From Cyathus striatus (lineage: Eukaryota; Basidiomycota; Agaricomycetes; Agaricales; Nidulariaceae), in the NCBI GenBank assembly GCA_025738555.1, contig JAOVFP010000016.1, positions 744,001-808,000 of the forward strand: a stretch of DNA of 64,000 nucleotides. Reading direction: 5' to 3'. How positions within the stretch are numbered: position 1 is the first letter of the stretch; each line of letters starts with the position of its first letter. The notes beneath the pieces were generated by a model. It was not told the DNA's origin and ran no database searches. It saw nothing but the letters and a program-made list of their open reading frames with translations. This document shows, piece by piece, positions 10,746 through 22,640 of this stretch. The translations under genes were made by a program, and so were the position numbers.

Positions 10746-12714
10746 GTATGAATAGTATTTTGTATTTCATCTACTTTTTCTAACCATTGTTCTTCTGATA
10801 GATGATCTGGTTTATAATGTAATTCAAGTGCATCATTAGATATCATGTGGGGTACTACTTCTTTCCAAATAAATTCTCCAAATTCTCTGAATGGAGTAAT
10901 TGTTCTCAATAATATTAACAAAAAAAACAACCCTTCCGATGTCCCGAAATGAAGGTGAGACCTCCTTGAGCCACTAATTAGGTTCAATTGAAAGAGTAAT
11001 AGTAATAACTTACATGACTTTATTTAAAGCCCATATTGATCAAAATATGCAATGAACAATGTATTGCAGCATCTCTTTTGCATCACATGATAAAACCTAT
11101 ATTAAAAGTTAGAATAACAAGGTAGGACACAGATAATAACCTACAGATGATTCTTTTTGAAGTACATGAATAAAATCAAAAAACTGTAACTCTGATTCAT
11201 TGCCTTTTATAAACAGTTCACATAAGATATCTGTGATACTATGTTGAAGGTTATATAATAGTGATCCATTGAATTTACTATATGTAAGGTGTGCAAATAT
11301 AGTCATCCTTGCATATTCATGTAGATGGGTAAGGGTGGCTCCTTGCAGGCTAGTTTCTCTAAGTTGTGGAATATGCTGAAGTAAAGAAATACAATAATGT
11401 CCAAGATCTGCATGTGCTCTTTCATTTTCAATAAAATATTCTTTCGATCTGGATGAGTCCTTCAGAAAGTCACTGAAAGATGCACGTGAAAATCCGACCC
11501 CCGAACCACTTAAATCCAGAACGACCACTATGGAGTGCAGATCCGCAAGCGACAACCCAAGTGCACCTATGCTCTTGCTTAAAAAGATGGAAAGATTTAC
11601 AGTAGACCTCTTTAATATCCCATATGTGTAGAGTAACACCAGAAATATAGGAGAAATCATATCATACTCCTGTATTTGATCTGTGGATGCAATAAGGATA
11701 AATATGTATAATGCATCTAGCTCAGTATATGGAGATTTTCTCAGGTTCACTGCAGATCACATGTCAATTATAGTCTGGAGACTTTCTCTGGGATTTTGTC
11801 AGCCATTACTAATGTATTTCATGACAGTTGAGGTATAGATGAATTGACCAGATGATTGCTTGATTAGTGTACTTATATCTGCCTGAGATGGCCAGTCAGT
11901 ACCACCTTGAAGAGCATTCTTCAGGATATGTTTGCACTTAATTGCAGAGAATTCACTTAGAAGATATGTCTCTATGTCTTTATCAGGGCTGTTATGATCA
12001 TCCAGAACCAATCCAGTCCATGTCAAGTTGTCCATTGAATGAAATGTAGTCCTTATTTCTAATTCAGGTCTACTTGCAATGAGAAATTGTAAGTAAGTTG
12101 ATTGATCTTTTTGTAGTCCTGATATTGTATTAATTATTCTTGATTGTACTTGGGGATCCCTGCATTCATCCAGACCATCTATAATAACAATATGTGGCAT
12201 AACACATAATGTGCTTCTGCTAAATTCAGCTATAGATTTATCATCAAGGCATTTAACACTCATATTCCTAGTAACATGTTGTAAAGGTTCAATAACAAGT
12301 TTTTTCATTTGAATTTCCATAGAGTATGTCAGCATTGCTGAATCCTGTTTGAGCTGGTCCATGACATAAACCTTTGTGGCTGGTATAGTGATCACCATCT
12401 GAGATGCAATGGTTGGAACAAGCTTATGTTCATTATCTCTTCCAGCAGTTCGAGAAAAAAAGAAGCTTGAAACAAGTTTATTTTCCTTATCACATCTTTC
12501 AGCAACTGTTTGAACAATGGTTGTCTTTCCTGAGCCAGCAGGCCCATGTAACCACATAATTCTTTCCTTGAGATCTTTTGAATCAACCCAACTCATGATA
12601 TCATTGATGACAGCAGTCCTAGTTTCAGGGTGGCACTTGGGAGCATCACCAGATTCAGCAGATTTATGGCCTGCTGTGAGACAAGCAGCATTTGCAAGTT
12701 CTGTTATGTTTAAA
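10746..12714 (-). pseudogene. NACHT-domain STAND NTPase (NLR-like), pseudogene 1
   Basis: On the minus strand, ELANAACLTAGHKSAESGD leads into a NACHT module: Walker A GPAGSGKT (about 12,540), sensor region TIASQM, and Walker B IVIIDGLDEC (about 12,185-12,155). After it come LQFLIASRPE, SGQFIYTSTVMKYISNG, KSPYTELDALYIFIL and FSRASFSDFLKDSSRSKEYF. This order is typical of Agaricomycete NACHT proteins, cytoplasmic signalling ATPases thought to act in non-self recognition. Two TGA codons interrupt the linker after ...KYISNG, one facing CGA in the paralogue at 28.5-30.8 kb. The frame ends within repeat T, which removes the C-terminus (RTITPFREFGEFIWKEV remains, about 10,900-10,850). Upstream DNA to 13,322 is shared with the paralogue. 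Confidence 0.85.
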
Positions 12715-13322
12715 TAATTTTTGGAACACCCCCAAATATTTAATATTACTTACTGTCAATATACATATCTGATATGGATATTCTCTAAAGGTCAACAAAG
12801 TATAACATGATAGTAAATGCTCATAAGTTATGCACCTGCAGCTTGGCCATCATGCGTTGTCAAATGGCATGGTGAGTACTTGAATGCACAGAGAAATAGT
12901 AAATTGTATGAGAGGAAGGAATGAGGCAGGCATAGGTGTTATATATTGGGAGACACATTGCTTCCATGCATTAATGCTAAAGTTAGCACAGAGCACTGCC
13001 CAGTGCATATACATAGTTCAACTGCCTTAACATCTGATGTGAATGATATGTTGTATATCACAGGTGTGAGGGTGTTTTCCTTACTTGGATATGACTGATA
13101 TCAGTTCGTTCATGTAGTAATTTGTTCCAGTTCACATACACAAACTTCAACATGAGCTTGAGTCAATTGAAGTTGCAACATTGACAGTGACAGGGATAGC
13201 GACCAATAGTGATGTGTTGTTTTGGTCCTCAAGGAAAATTAATATTGAACAATCATATTTTGATTGGGTACAATATGTTGAGACGATCTTCAGATATCTG
13301 TTGATGATGCATTCATGCATAG
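12715..13322. other. Upstream region of NACHT pseudogene 1, part of the segmental duplication
   Basis: Matches 30,835-31,240 upstream of the second NACHT copy: TTTAATATTA, TTACTGTCAATATACA, GATATTCTCTAAA, AAGTTATGCACCTGC and GTCAAATGGCAT recur in order. CG dinucleotides of the second copy are TG or CA here. The homology stops at the 13,331 insertion and resumes at about 23,222. It may hold 5' exons or the promoter, but neither can be pinpointed. Confidence 0.7.
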
Positions 13323-13705
13323 TACAATGGAGGTCTTTATGCTCACCCCCCCATTCTGTTCAGACTCTGGATGGACTCTGTGGATTCCATGGACTATCTG
13401 GATGGACTTCAAGGATAGTCTGGATAGTCTGTGGAATCCAGCTGGACTCCAGCTGGACTCATTTTGGCTGCAAGTCCAGCCAATTTGTTCAAATCCAGTC
13501 CTGTTCCAGTCCACCTGGAGTCTGCCTGGAGTCTGCCAGGAATCCTTTCATTAGCTGGAGTCCAGCAAGTTTAGCAGGAATTCCAGTGGACTAAATCCAT
13601 TCGGAACTCACCTGGACTCTGGTTGGAACTAGGCAGACATAGACTCTCCATTAGCCACTATTAGTATTACTAGTTGTTATTAGTATTAGCTACCTTTTAT
13701 TAATT

Positions 13706-13845
13706 TATAGTAAAAATTCCCGCTACCTTTTAAGGTAAGTGGGTCTTAGGGGACTCTTGACATCCTGAAAAGGCAATTTTGAGATCTGACTTTGGGATCT
13801 CAACCTGATTAGTTCTTGCCGTGATCTCAACCTGATTGGCTCCTG
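13706..13845 (+). repeat. Repeat V, copy 1
   Basis: Shares CTACCTTTTAAGGTA, the following GTGGGT or GTTGGGT, and GATCTCAACCTGATTGGCT with 42,836-42,950. The first block is a short palindrome. Nature unknown, perhaps a MITE. It lies inside the 9.9-kb element. Confidence 0.55.
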
Positions 13846-14286
13846 TCATTATTGAAACCAAAACTATTCAGAATGTATTTAGTACACTTATGAATTGGAC
13901 CACTATTTCAATCAAATTTTATCAATTGAAAATCCTACTACTATATAATCTTGTGTTGTATTTATTTCCCATCTTCCTTGCTTCTATCTTGAACTGCGTG
14001 TTATCTTTACTCCTCCCTCATCTCTGATGAGCTAAAATCAATCCTCATTTCACAATTTGTGTTGCATTCCTTTTGCTATTTACCTTGTCTAACTTTCACA
14101 ACCTACAGCCCTTCCATGTCTTCTTCACTCTCTGTCATAGCTTCTTCTGACCTTCCTCCACATGCAACACCTGAATTGAACCATGTATGCTATATCTTTC
14201 TTAGTAATCTGTATGTTGCTCATTTCTCATCATAGTTTCTATCCATTATTGGAAACCTAAAAGATTTATCACATATATTTATATCT

Positions 14287-14844
14287 ATGCAATCTTTGAA
14301 ATATGTTATGAATCTCCATGGAATTAGCACTAGTTCTAGCAATTATCCAGATATTAATAAGTTTCTAAAACATATCTTCTCAGGAAAATGTTTTTTAAAT
14401 AACACACCTGAACTTTGTAAATCATATTCTGCCCAATTCTTGTCTCCTTATCATTTGAATTGCTATTTTATTGAAACTACTTATATGCAACAAAGATCCA
14501 ATTCATCTGTCATCTCACTCTTTACAAAAACTGCTATATGTCTGTACCTGCTATTTCATATGAATCAGTTTCATCACTTATAAATAGCATTCCTACTCTA
14601 AAAGAGAAAGAATTGAAACTAATTGTTTCAGCTCATGCAATTTATATTCTATATGATTCATGGCATGTTGATGGTCTGTGTTCAGCATCTGATATATTTC
14701 AGTGTGTCCAATTTAAAGCTGAATTTTATGCATCTTTGCAACAAATACCTTCCCAGTCAGAGTAATGTATTACAAAATATACTCAATACCACTAATTCAT
14801 GTTCAGTACTAATACTTATTTTAAAATCTCTAAAATATTACTGA
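14287..14844 (+). other. AT-rich stretch with overlapping short frames, possible decayed coding
   Basis: Frames of 98, 75 and 73 codons overlap. The peptide IYILYDSWHVDGLCSASDIF has a natural-looking composition, but no family is recognised. It may be a remnant of cargo of the 9.9-kb element. The rest of 13.85-15.0 kb holds nothing recognisable. Confidence 0.25.
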
Positions 14845-14999
14845 AGACAACTTATCATCCTTTTCTACAATATATCTTTCTTCCATGTTAATCAACTATG
14901 TGGCTTAACAAGTCCAAATTGTCCAGGGTATTTCCATTTGCCTTATTTTAATCTCACTTATCACAACCTCTTTCTTTTCAGACTTATGAACTTCATATT

Positions 15000-15150
15000 G
15001 CTTATTTGGTAGGTAGTGGGTTTTGCCACTAGATGGCCCTATTTTTTATATGCATTGAGCAAGAATTGAACCCAGATACAACAGACAAGTCACGTGAACA
15101 ACACGAATGTACACAATAATAATACACCAAAGGGCCATATATTCCTTAGA
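15000..15150 (-). repeat. Possible tRNA-derived SINE fragment
   Basis: On the minus strand a good RNA polymerase III B box occurs (GGGTTCAATTC, about 15,076-15,064). An A-box-like TTGGTGTATTA lies upstream but is poor. The A/B pairing is weaker than in the copies at 25.58 and 39.97 kb, so this is tentative. Confidence 0.3.
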
Positions 15151-15239
15151 GACAATATGCTACATAATCATCGAATATTTCACTTTCCTAAACGGTATGT
15201 CATTTTTCCCACCTCATTTTTTCTTTCTCTCCCACATCA

Positions 15240-15425
15240 ATGCTTCCACCTTCCCACATCAATGTGTCAAGCTCACATCATCACCTCAAACCCCCTTCCC
15301 ACATTGTCACCTCAAGCTCTCTTCTCATGTCATTGCCTCACACTCTCTCCCACATTGTCACCCCAAGCCCCCATTCTCAAGTTGTCACCTCAAGCCCTCT
15401 TCCCATGTTGTTGCCCCACCAATTG
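15240..15425. repeat. Minisatellite, about 26-28 bp unit
   Basis: The unit approximates CCCTCTTCCCACATTGTC + ACCTCAAG, repeated six or more times with substitutions. The strand is C/T-rich. Frames read through it are repeat artefacts. Confidence 0.8.
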
Positions 15426-15619
15426 CTCTTAGCAGGTGACAATCAATCTCCTTCAAGATTGATAACACCCAGTAATGGCACAGGCACCACAGTGGAAAGG
15501 GAGGGTGTGTGTGTGAGCACATACATGCTAAAGATAAGTATTGCTCTTCCCTCTTCCCTCTTCCCTCTCACTTGTTCCCTCCTTCTCATCCTTGTCTAGT
15601 CACCACACTCTTGCCTCCT

Positions 15620-16540
15620 CCCTCTGCCTTGTCTTGTAAGTGACGAGGACGAGTGGCTGTCCCCCCTCTTTGCCTGCCTCTCATCTCACAAATGATGAGC
15701 TTGCCATCCCCCCCTGCTCTGCTGCCTCCTCATCTTGCAAGTGATGAGGAGGAGCTCTGCACTTTGTCTTGGAAATGACAAATGTGCATTCCCCCCTCCT
15801 CCTTGTCTCGCAAATGACGAGGACAAGCATATCATCCCCCCCTTCCTCCCATGCCTCCTTGTCTCACAAGTGACGTGGACGAGCGCTCTGTCCCCCTTCC
15901 TCCTTCTCATCTTGCAAATGACGAGGATGAGTACTCGTCCCCCCTCCTTCTCCTCATCCTTGTCTTGCAAGTGATGTGGACACTACTTTCCCCTGGCCCC
16001 CTTTCCTCTGCCCCATCTCATAAGTGACGAGGGCACTGTCTTCCCCCATCCCCCTCTCCTCTGCCCTTGTCTCACAAGTGATGAGGATGCTACCTTCCCC
16101 CCTTGTCTCACAAGTGATGTGGATGAGTGCTCATCCCCCCTCCTCCTTCCTTGCTCTCGTCTTGCAAGTGATGAGGGCACTACCTTCCCCCCTTGTCTCA
16201 CAAGTGATGAGGACAAGCATCCACCCTCCTCCCCTCCACCTCTGCCTCCTTGTCTCGCAAATGACAAGGATGAGCATCTATTCCCAGCTGTCCCCCCTCT
16301 TCCTTCCTCTCCTTGTCTTGCAAGTGACAAGGACAAGTGTCCACCCCCCTCCCCTCCTCCCCTCCACCTCTGCCTCTACCTCCTTTTCTTGCAAATGATG
16401 AGGATGAGTGTCTATTCCCCTCCCCTTCTCCCCTCTGCCTCCTTGTCTTGCAAGTGATGAGGATGAGTGTCCATCCCCTTCCCCTTCTCCCCTCCTCCAC
16501 CATCTCTTTGTCTCACAAGTGATGAGGACACTGTCCTTTC
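15620..16540 (+). repeat. Hairpin-repeat array 1 (CTTGTCTCGCAAGTGATGAGG units)
   Basis: About 18 copies of a 22-24 bp imperfect palindrome of the form CTYGTCTYRCAARTGAYGAGG are spaced roughly 45-70 bp apart by C/T-rich tracts that differ in length and sequence. The outer bases pair (CTCGT with ACGAG) around the loop TCTCGCAAGT. A second array at 24.08-25.40 kb carries the reverse complement unit. Frames across the array are by-products of the repetition and are not annotated. Function unknown; not a CRISPR in any known sense because spacers are low-complexity and the organism is a fungus. Confidence 0.85.
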
Positions 16541-16746
16541 CCCTGCCTCCTCCCCATTCTTGTCCCTGTTGCCTGTTGTCCCCTTTCCCCCCTATCATGC
16601 TGTCCCTCCCCCCTTCTCCCTTTGTCTTCATGTGTGCTGTCAACAGGCCGAAGAAGATGGAAGGCTGTGTCTGCTTAAAATAGTTAGATAGTAATGTTGT
16701 ATAGCCAATAACATTTAATATATATTTAGTTATGTTCAATGTAGCC

Positions 16747-16755
16747 TATAAAAGG
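16747..16755 (+). promoter_or_regulatory. TATA box, TATAAAAGG
   Basis: Good TATA element about 150 bp upstream of the ATG at 16,899, in an otherwise A/T-rich leader with a C run at 16,832-16,840. Spacing suits a fungal core promoter for the Lys-rich reading frame that follows. Confidence 0.5.
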
Positions 16756-16898
16756 CTGTATATTTTTAGTTTTTTGATCATGAGAAATTGCTGTGCATCT
16801 TCTGACTTCTAAGATCTAGGTTTGCATCAATCCCCCCCCACTCTTTCTCAACCACCACCACTATCTTGCTGTCTCAAAGCATTTTAACACTTCTACAC

Positions 16899-17163
16899 AT
16901 GATGGCTCGTCATTCCACTCACTCTGCTACAACTCAGGCTTCTAGTGCCACTCCTACTGAGTCTGCTTCACTGTCAGTTGCTACACATGAAACTCACAGC
17001 AAGTCTCGCAAGCATGGAACTTCTGCTGCCGATCTTACAGCCCAACTACCAACAAAGAAGCAGGCCAAGGCCAACAAACCTACTACAGATAATGAGGAGA
17101 CTGAAAATGTGCAGGAAAAACAGGGTAAAAAAATTGTAAAAGGCAAGAAAGTCAAAAAAACTG
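16899..17163 (+). pseudogene. Ser/Thr- and Lys-rich N-terminal protein fragment cut by a nested element
   Basis: Starts MMARHSTHSATTQASS, runs through a Ser/Thr/Ala-rich segment with KSRKHG, then a basic tail with repeated KGKK and KKTE-type residues. It has the look of a nuclear, disordered N-terminal region. The frame stops being meaningful where the 17,164-18,590 element begins, so the gene was probably truncated by that insertion. It lies downstream of a TATA box and upstream of the KDZ-associated gene, and could be the 5' part of either that gene or a neighbour. Family not recognised. Confidence 0.45.
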
Positions 17164-18590
17164 AGCTCTTTACACTTAGCCATGTGTTCTGTACGGATCC
17201 GTGCGGAATCCATACAGAATTTTCGGAGTCCGTGCGGAATCTGCACAGATTTTTTTCATTTTGGCAGAGGTTTTTTTGGGTCTGTACAGATTCCGCACAG
17301 ATTCCGAAAATTCCATACGGATTACGCAGAATTCCTCAGAATTCCGCATTACAGACCTGAAAATTCTGTACAGAATTTTATTATACTTGTTTCCTTGCAT
17401 GTGACACTCTGCATTAAGCATGACACTAGGTGTTGAGTGTGATACTAGGTGTTGAGTGTGACACTATACATTAAATGTGATACTATAAATGTGACACTAG
17501 GTGTTGAGTGTGATACTATACATTAAATGTGACACTATAAGTGTGACACTAGGTGTTGAGTGTGATACTAGGTGTTGAGTGTGACACTATACATTAAATG
17601 TGATACTATAAATGTGACACTAGGTGTTGAGTGTGATACTAGGTGTTGAGTGTAATACTATACATTAAATGTGACACTGTAAGTGTGACACTAGGTGTTG
17701 AGTGTGACACTATACATTAAATGTGACATGATAAATGTGACACTAGGTGTTGAGTGTGATACTAGGTGTTGAGTGTGACACTATACATTAAATGTGACAC
17801 TATAAGCATGACACTAGGTGTTGAGTGTGATACTAGGTGTTGAGTGTGACACTATACATTAAATGTGACACTATAAGCGTGACACTAGGTGTTGAGTGTG
17901 ACACTATATGTTAAATGTGACACTATAAGCGTGACACTAGGTGTTGAGTGTGACACTATATGTTAAATGTGACACTATAAGTGTGACACTAGGTGTTGAG
18001 TGTGACACTAAGCGTTGAGTGTGACACTAGGCGTTGAGTGTGACACTAAGCATTGAGTGTGACACTAGGCATTGAGTGTGACACTAAGCGTTGAGTGTGA
18101 CACTAAGTGTGACACTATACATTAAATGTGACATGATAAATGTGACACTAAGTGTTGAGTGTGACACTAAGCGTTGAGTGTGACACTAAGTGTTGAGTGT
18201 GACACTAAGTGTTGAGTGTGATACCAAGTGTTGAGTGTGACACTATACATTAAGCATAACACTATGCATTAAGTATGATACTATGCATTGGGAATGATAC
18301 TATATATTGAGTGTATCATGGATTTTGTATAGTGTGACACTTTTCACCTAGAGTTACACTTGACATGTGTGACAAGGCAGCAATGCATAAATCCACACAG
18401 AATCCATGCAGAATATGTATGGAATCCATATAGAATAATCACCTCTAATAATAATAATAGCTACTATATAAATTCTGTATGGTATCTATACAGGTCTGTA
18501 CAGGTCTGTACGGATCCGCACAGATCTGTACAGAATTTTCGGATTCTGTGCGGATCCGTACAGACCTCTTGGGGGAGTGTAAATTACTGC
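17164..18590 (+). mobile_element. Nested 1.4-kb element with CTTTACACT...AGTGTAAA termini
   Basis: Left end AGCTCTTTACACTTAG, right end GGGGGAGTGTAAATTACTGC, matching the termini of the 9.9-kb and 39.5-kb elements. Flanking 8-mers AAAAACTG and AATATTTG agree at 5 of 8 positions, so the duplication is doubtful. Subterminal zones (17.19-17.37 and 18.37-18.57 kb) hold palindromic CGTACGGATCCG / TCCGTGCGGA motifs. The core is a GTGTGACACTA satellite. No coding capacity; non-autonomous. Confidence 0.65.
17405..18335 (+). repeat. Satellite core, GTGTGACACTAGGTGTTGA-type units
   Basis: Alternating 19-bp units (GTGACACTAGGTGTTGAGT) and longer units with ATACATTAAATGTGACACT. Higher-order arrangement is visible as roughly 60-90 bp composites. 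It sits entirely inside the nested element. Confidence 0.9.
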
Positions 18591-18639
18591 AATATTTGAG
18601 ACATATCTGTGGTGCTTAACCTGTATATGGGCTCTATTC

Positions 18640-21600
18640 ATGCCAGAAATCACTCAACATATTTTATTCTGGTTATTAATAATTTGGTTATTTCGATGGC
18701 TCCCAAGTGCAATACTAGTTCCATTTATTTTTATTCAACCAGTACATGCAGCAGGAGAACAATCATTTCCTAACATCACATTTGATGTGTCCAGTAAATT
18801 TATTCTGTCAAATTTTGGTTCCAACATCACACTCTCTGCTACATTGGTTATATTGTTCTCTATGATTGATAATGTGATTTGTTGAGTCTTCATGCAAGAC
18901 AGCAGAATGCAAAGTTAAAAGGAGAAAAAAATGTTGATGCAACTGCATGGATTAGATTACTGGCTAGAGCTATTCAGGAAAAAATTGGCATGGACTCAGA
19001 TGATCTCTTTGAAGATAATGAAATTGATGAATGCACAACTCAAACAGGCAGATCTATTTTGTTAGGCACTAAACTAGATGAAATGGCAAGACTTCTGAAC
19101 TTGTATCCTTTCAATCAGGAGAGGAAAGTTTTTGAAGGTCAACTGAAACCTGTATCTCATACTAGTATTGATCCTGTTCATATAATATGTCCTATAGCTG
19201 CAGAGTGTGAGACACTGAGCTGTAAAGGACAGGCACTACATGTGCATACTAAAGTTAGAGATGTACCTAAAGCAACATTAATTAAAGGCTCAAAAATATT
19301 TGAACATGCATATGTAGTATCAGGTACTTGTGAAAAATGTAAAACATTATATTCTGCAGAACATGAACATGCCTATGATGAAAAACAGGGATATTATATG
19401 GTTCATTTAAACTCTGCTAAATATCTAAAAGTAGGAAAAAAACTATGGGTAGATAGGACATTTTCTCAAGGTGTTCTGAATGGTATATATAGCTTTCATG
19501 CATCTGCTGCAGCATATATGGAATATTGGAACAATAGTTTTGGAAATGGAAAGGAAATAAGCTGAAGACAGGTTTGGGAGGCTTTTATACATGAATCAAT
19601 ATGCATGGTTTCTGCAGAATCTGGTGTTAATTTTATTAGTCTTGATGGACTTTCAATTACTGCATTAACAGAAGAAGCATTTGCAAGGTTGGGTGAAAAT
19701 GGAAAAATACATGCATTACATAATTGCAGCTGCTTAGAGTGTACACAGCCTTATAGAGAAACTCAAGACTCACTACCAGATGAGAGTGCAACAGTTAAAA
19801 TGATAGTAATTGATGGAATTGTTATGGGACCACAGATAACACACAACTAAAACTAAACAATATTATACTAATACATATTTTAAGCACTGTGCATATGACA
19901 ATTGTTCCAATACACTTGTAAACCATAGGGGAGGTGTATTTTGTGATGTTCGCAACCAAGAATTTGGAGCAAGATGCTATGTTCATGACTGTCAAAATCA
20001 AAAGATAGATAATACACAAGCTTGCAATGAGCACCAGGAAATGTGGCATAAATATAATTTAGAACATAGTTCAGATTATTTAAATGGTGCATGAAGAATG
20101 CTTCACAAACCAGCTGAAAATCCACCTTGGAATAAAAACTGAGGAAGACATGTTCAGCAGCCTCATGATGAGTCAGATAACAATATTTTGAAGAGATCTC
20201 ATTATTTTAGTGCCTCTCACTATTATTGTGTAGAAACAACATGTGCTCCATGTGGTGCTGTAATTGCATGGACAAAGTTTGTGAAGTCTGAGTCAACAAC
20301 CAATATACTTAAGTTCTTAGAAGATGTTCATCAGGAAAAAAAGACATCACAATGTGGAGCTACATAGCTCGGCTAGCAGCAATATCTTTTATCAGAAAGT
20401 CCCCTTTTGATAGATTCATATAGACTCTTGCCATTGTGCCATAGCTCAATATAGCTTGACATAGGAGAAGCACAACCTTGATAGCACTTGCAAACAGAAC
20501 TATAGAAATATAGAAATGCCATCTACTGGAGCTATAGGGAGTATGTAGACAATAGATCTTCTACTCTAATAGATACCTCCATTCCAATTAATTCAAATGA
20601 TATTATGCTTACAGCATAACATCAGGCATAGTAGGGATAGGGAAACATATATATTATATAAATTAAACAATCTCTTGTCACAATATGTACCATACCATAC
20701 CACAACCAGCCATCTTCCTACAACATATACCTCATGCGTCCAATGTCCATCCTTATAACAAATATATGCAATTGTTTTCAAACCTTTTGAATCATCTATC
20801 ATTTGCTCATATCTAGAACACCTGAGTTAGCAGAGTGCTTTGAGTAGTAAACATATAACAGTCTCACCTTAGTTAGACCCATGAAACCGTAAACCATTCA
20901 AATATCCCAAACCTAACCAAGTGATAACATGACTCATCAACAAGAAATGATTGTTCTCAGGTGCAGTGACAAAAAGGGGGACAGAATATCTGAAAACTAA
21001 AGTCAGTAAAGGTTTTACATGAAGTGAATAAAACCTTACAAGTCAAGAATAAGATAAATCAGAATCAGAGATATGACTGTAGTACCAGTAATCATTAGGA
21101 GCAGTGGAAAGGTCATAATCATAGCTTACTGAATATATAAGACCACCTTCTGCATCGATGAGCAAGCATAAACAATAGATAACAGACATGGGAAAAGGTG
21201 GAAGGCAGGATGGTGTTACATTGTGGCTGGCATGCTGAATGGGTTGGTGGGAGGGAGGAGAGAGAGGAGAAAGATGGCAACATGAAAATCTTTGAAGGGG
21301 AAGAAGCTGGAACGATTAAAAAAACAATGTCACATGATATAAACAACTACAAGCTGAATCCTGAATCCCAATCACTGTATCATGTGTATGCAAAGTCTGG
21401 CCTTCCACCTATTCCCTTCACCAGCCTTCAGCTTCCCTCACTGCCCCTTGCAATTCCCTCACACTTGTGAGATTTATGTGAATACCATTGCATATAATTC
21501 CCTTACTTATAATGTCATATTCTCTACATATCACAGCACATATTATTATTAATTATAGGCATACATGCAAGATTGAAAGATAGTTATTCATGTATCTACC

Positions 21601-22399
21601 ATAAAGCAATGTTAGACAGAGGTCTACATAATATCTTACAATATATTCTCATCTGGATAAAGCAAACATTATGAAAGCTCTTACATAGTCTATACCATTT
21701 TATAGTTAATGTATGCAGAGATAGGTAGATTAATGCACAATATATATATATCTATGTTTCCTTCACCTCAAATTCTGTAGCCCATAGCATGCTATAGAGG
21801 AGCATGACAATGCTGTATTAGCATACACACCTTTAACCCATGATATACCATGCTATGTGATCTATACAGAGCTGTACCACTTGGCAGATGATTGACATTG
21901 GCTACTGAGCTTGGCATGTGGCATGGTAGCCAGATTGGTTTTTCCTGATGTTTTTCCTGATGAAGAATTAAGACCAGATTACATATGTATTGATAAGGCA
22001 CGCAAACTTCTTCAAACAGCAGTTGCAAATGGAAGTTGGGTAGATTGGTTTAAAAGTAGCCACTTTGTAGTAGATGGCTATCACTATACAAATCACCACT
22101 CAGATGATTACCTTTGTAGAAAGTGGTGTAATCCAGCACCATAAGATGGTTCTTCACCAAATCTTGTTTATATTGCACAAGATAGAAATGGTGAAAGATA
22201 TCACAAATGAGCATTCAATACACAAGCCTGTGAACAACTAAATTCATGGCTTGGTGGGTTTGAATCTATTATGAAACATATGACTCCAAGCAACTTTAAT
22301 TGGTTCATACATTCTATGATCTTTTATCTGTCAGAAGTAACAAAGAATAAGGAGTGTGGTAGAGAGAGAATAGAGGATAATGAAGAGCAAAGAGGGTGA
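18640..22399 (+). pseudogene. KDZ-associated transposase-like protein with CxC5/CxC6-type cysteine clusters, broken
   Basis: A first cluster (CPIAAECETLSC, then CEKCKTLY about 19,190-19,350) fits the CxC5-like region. VWEAFIHES, SLDGLSITALTEEAF and MIVIDGIVMGP follow. A CxC6-like cluster reads CAYDNCSNTLVNHRGGVFC, GARCYVHDCQNQ and VETTCAPCGAVIAWTKF (about 19,890-20,280). After an insertion the protein resumes as FPDEELRPDYICIDKARK, FVVDGYHYTNH, CRKWCNPAP and FNTQACEQLNSWLGGFES, ending at TGA 22,397-22,399. These landmarks match the mushroom proteins known as CxC5/CxC6 clusters associated with KDZ transposases. Breaks: TGA at 19,563 after GKEIS, a probable intron near 19,825-19,877 with a lost GT donor, further TGA/TAA codons, and the 20,329-21,950 insertion. 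Exons before 18,879 are uncertain. Confidence 0.82.
20329..21950 (+). mobile_element. 1.6-kb insertion (repeat W type) in the KDZ-associated gene
   Basis: Coding sense stops after ...KFLEDV and resumes as FPDEELRP at 21,953. The insert begins CATCAGGAAAAA and ends TTTTTCCTGATG, a 12-bp inverted repeat, and TT is duplicated. Its inner left part (GAAAGTCCCCTTTTGATAG, then TTCATATAGACTC) matches the W sequences at 58.6 and 60.3 kb. Its inner right part (CTTGGCAGATGATTGACATT) matches the hairpin at 62.87 kb. Small frames inside it are not credible genes. Confidence 0.65.
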
Positions 22400-22535
22400 T
22401 AGTGGAGCAAAGACTCAGACACAAACACAGACACAGACACAAGATGGGGAGGAAACTTGTTAACAACTACCAAGTTACAGAGTGTTTATATACTGAGTAA
22501 GTCTACCAAAGTCCAACCAAAGTCCTGTAACTAAG

Positions 22536-22640
22536 GTAACTGACAGCTGTCAATCTGTCAATCACAAATCTGTCAATCAAGTATCTGTCAATCACAGATC
22601 TGTCAAGTATGACAGGTGACAAGTGACAGCTGTCAAGGAA
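22536..22640. repeat. TGACAGCTGTCA palindrome cluster
   Basis: Two TGACAGCTGTCA palindromes enclose repeated CTGTCAATCA and AGATCTGTCAA units. Resembles a subterminal repeat zone of a DNA transposon. The following 22.79-22.98 kb holds two diverged copies of a roughly 100-bp unit with GAGATAGTATGCTATCAATA. Confidence 0.6.

Noticed and set aside
12517..12717. Plus-strand frame over the NACHT Walker A region, with a similar one at 30,638
   Set aside because: Antisense shadow conserved only because the opposite strand was coding.
15600..16740. Many overlapping reading frames of 80-150 codons on both strands
   Set aside because: They run through hairpin array 1; composition is set by the repeat and no frame has a domain.
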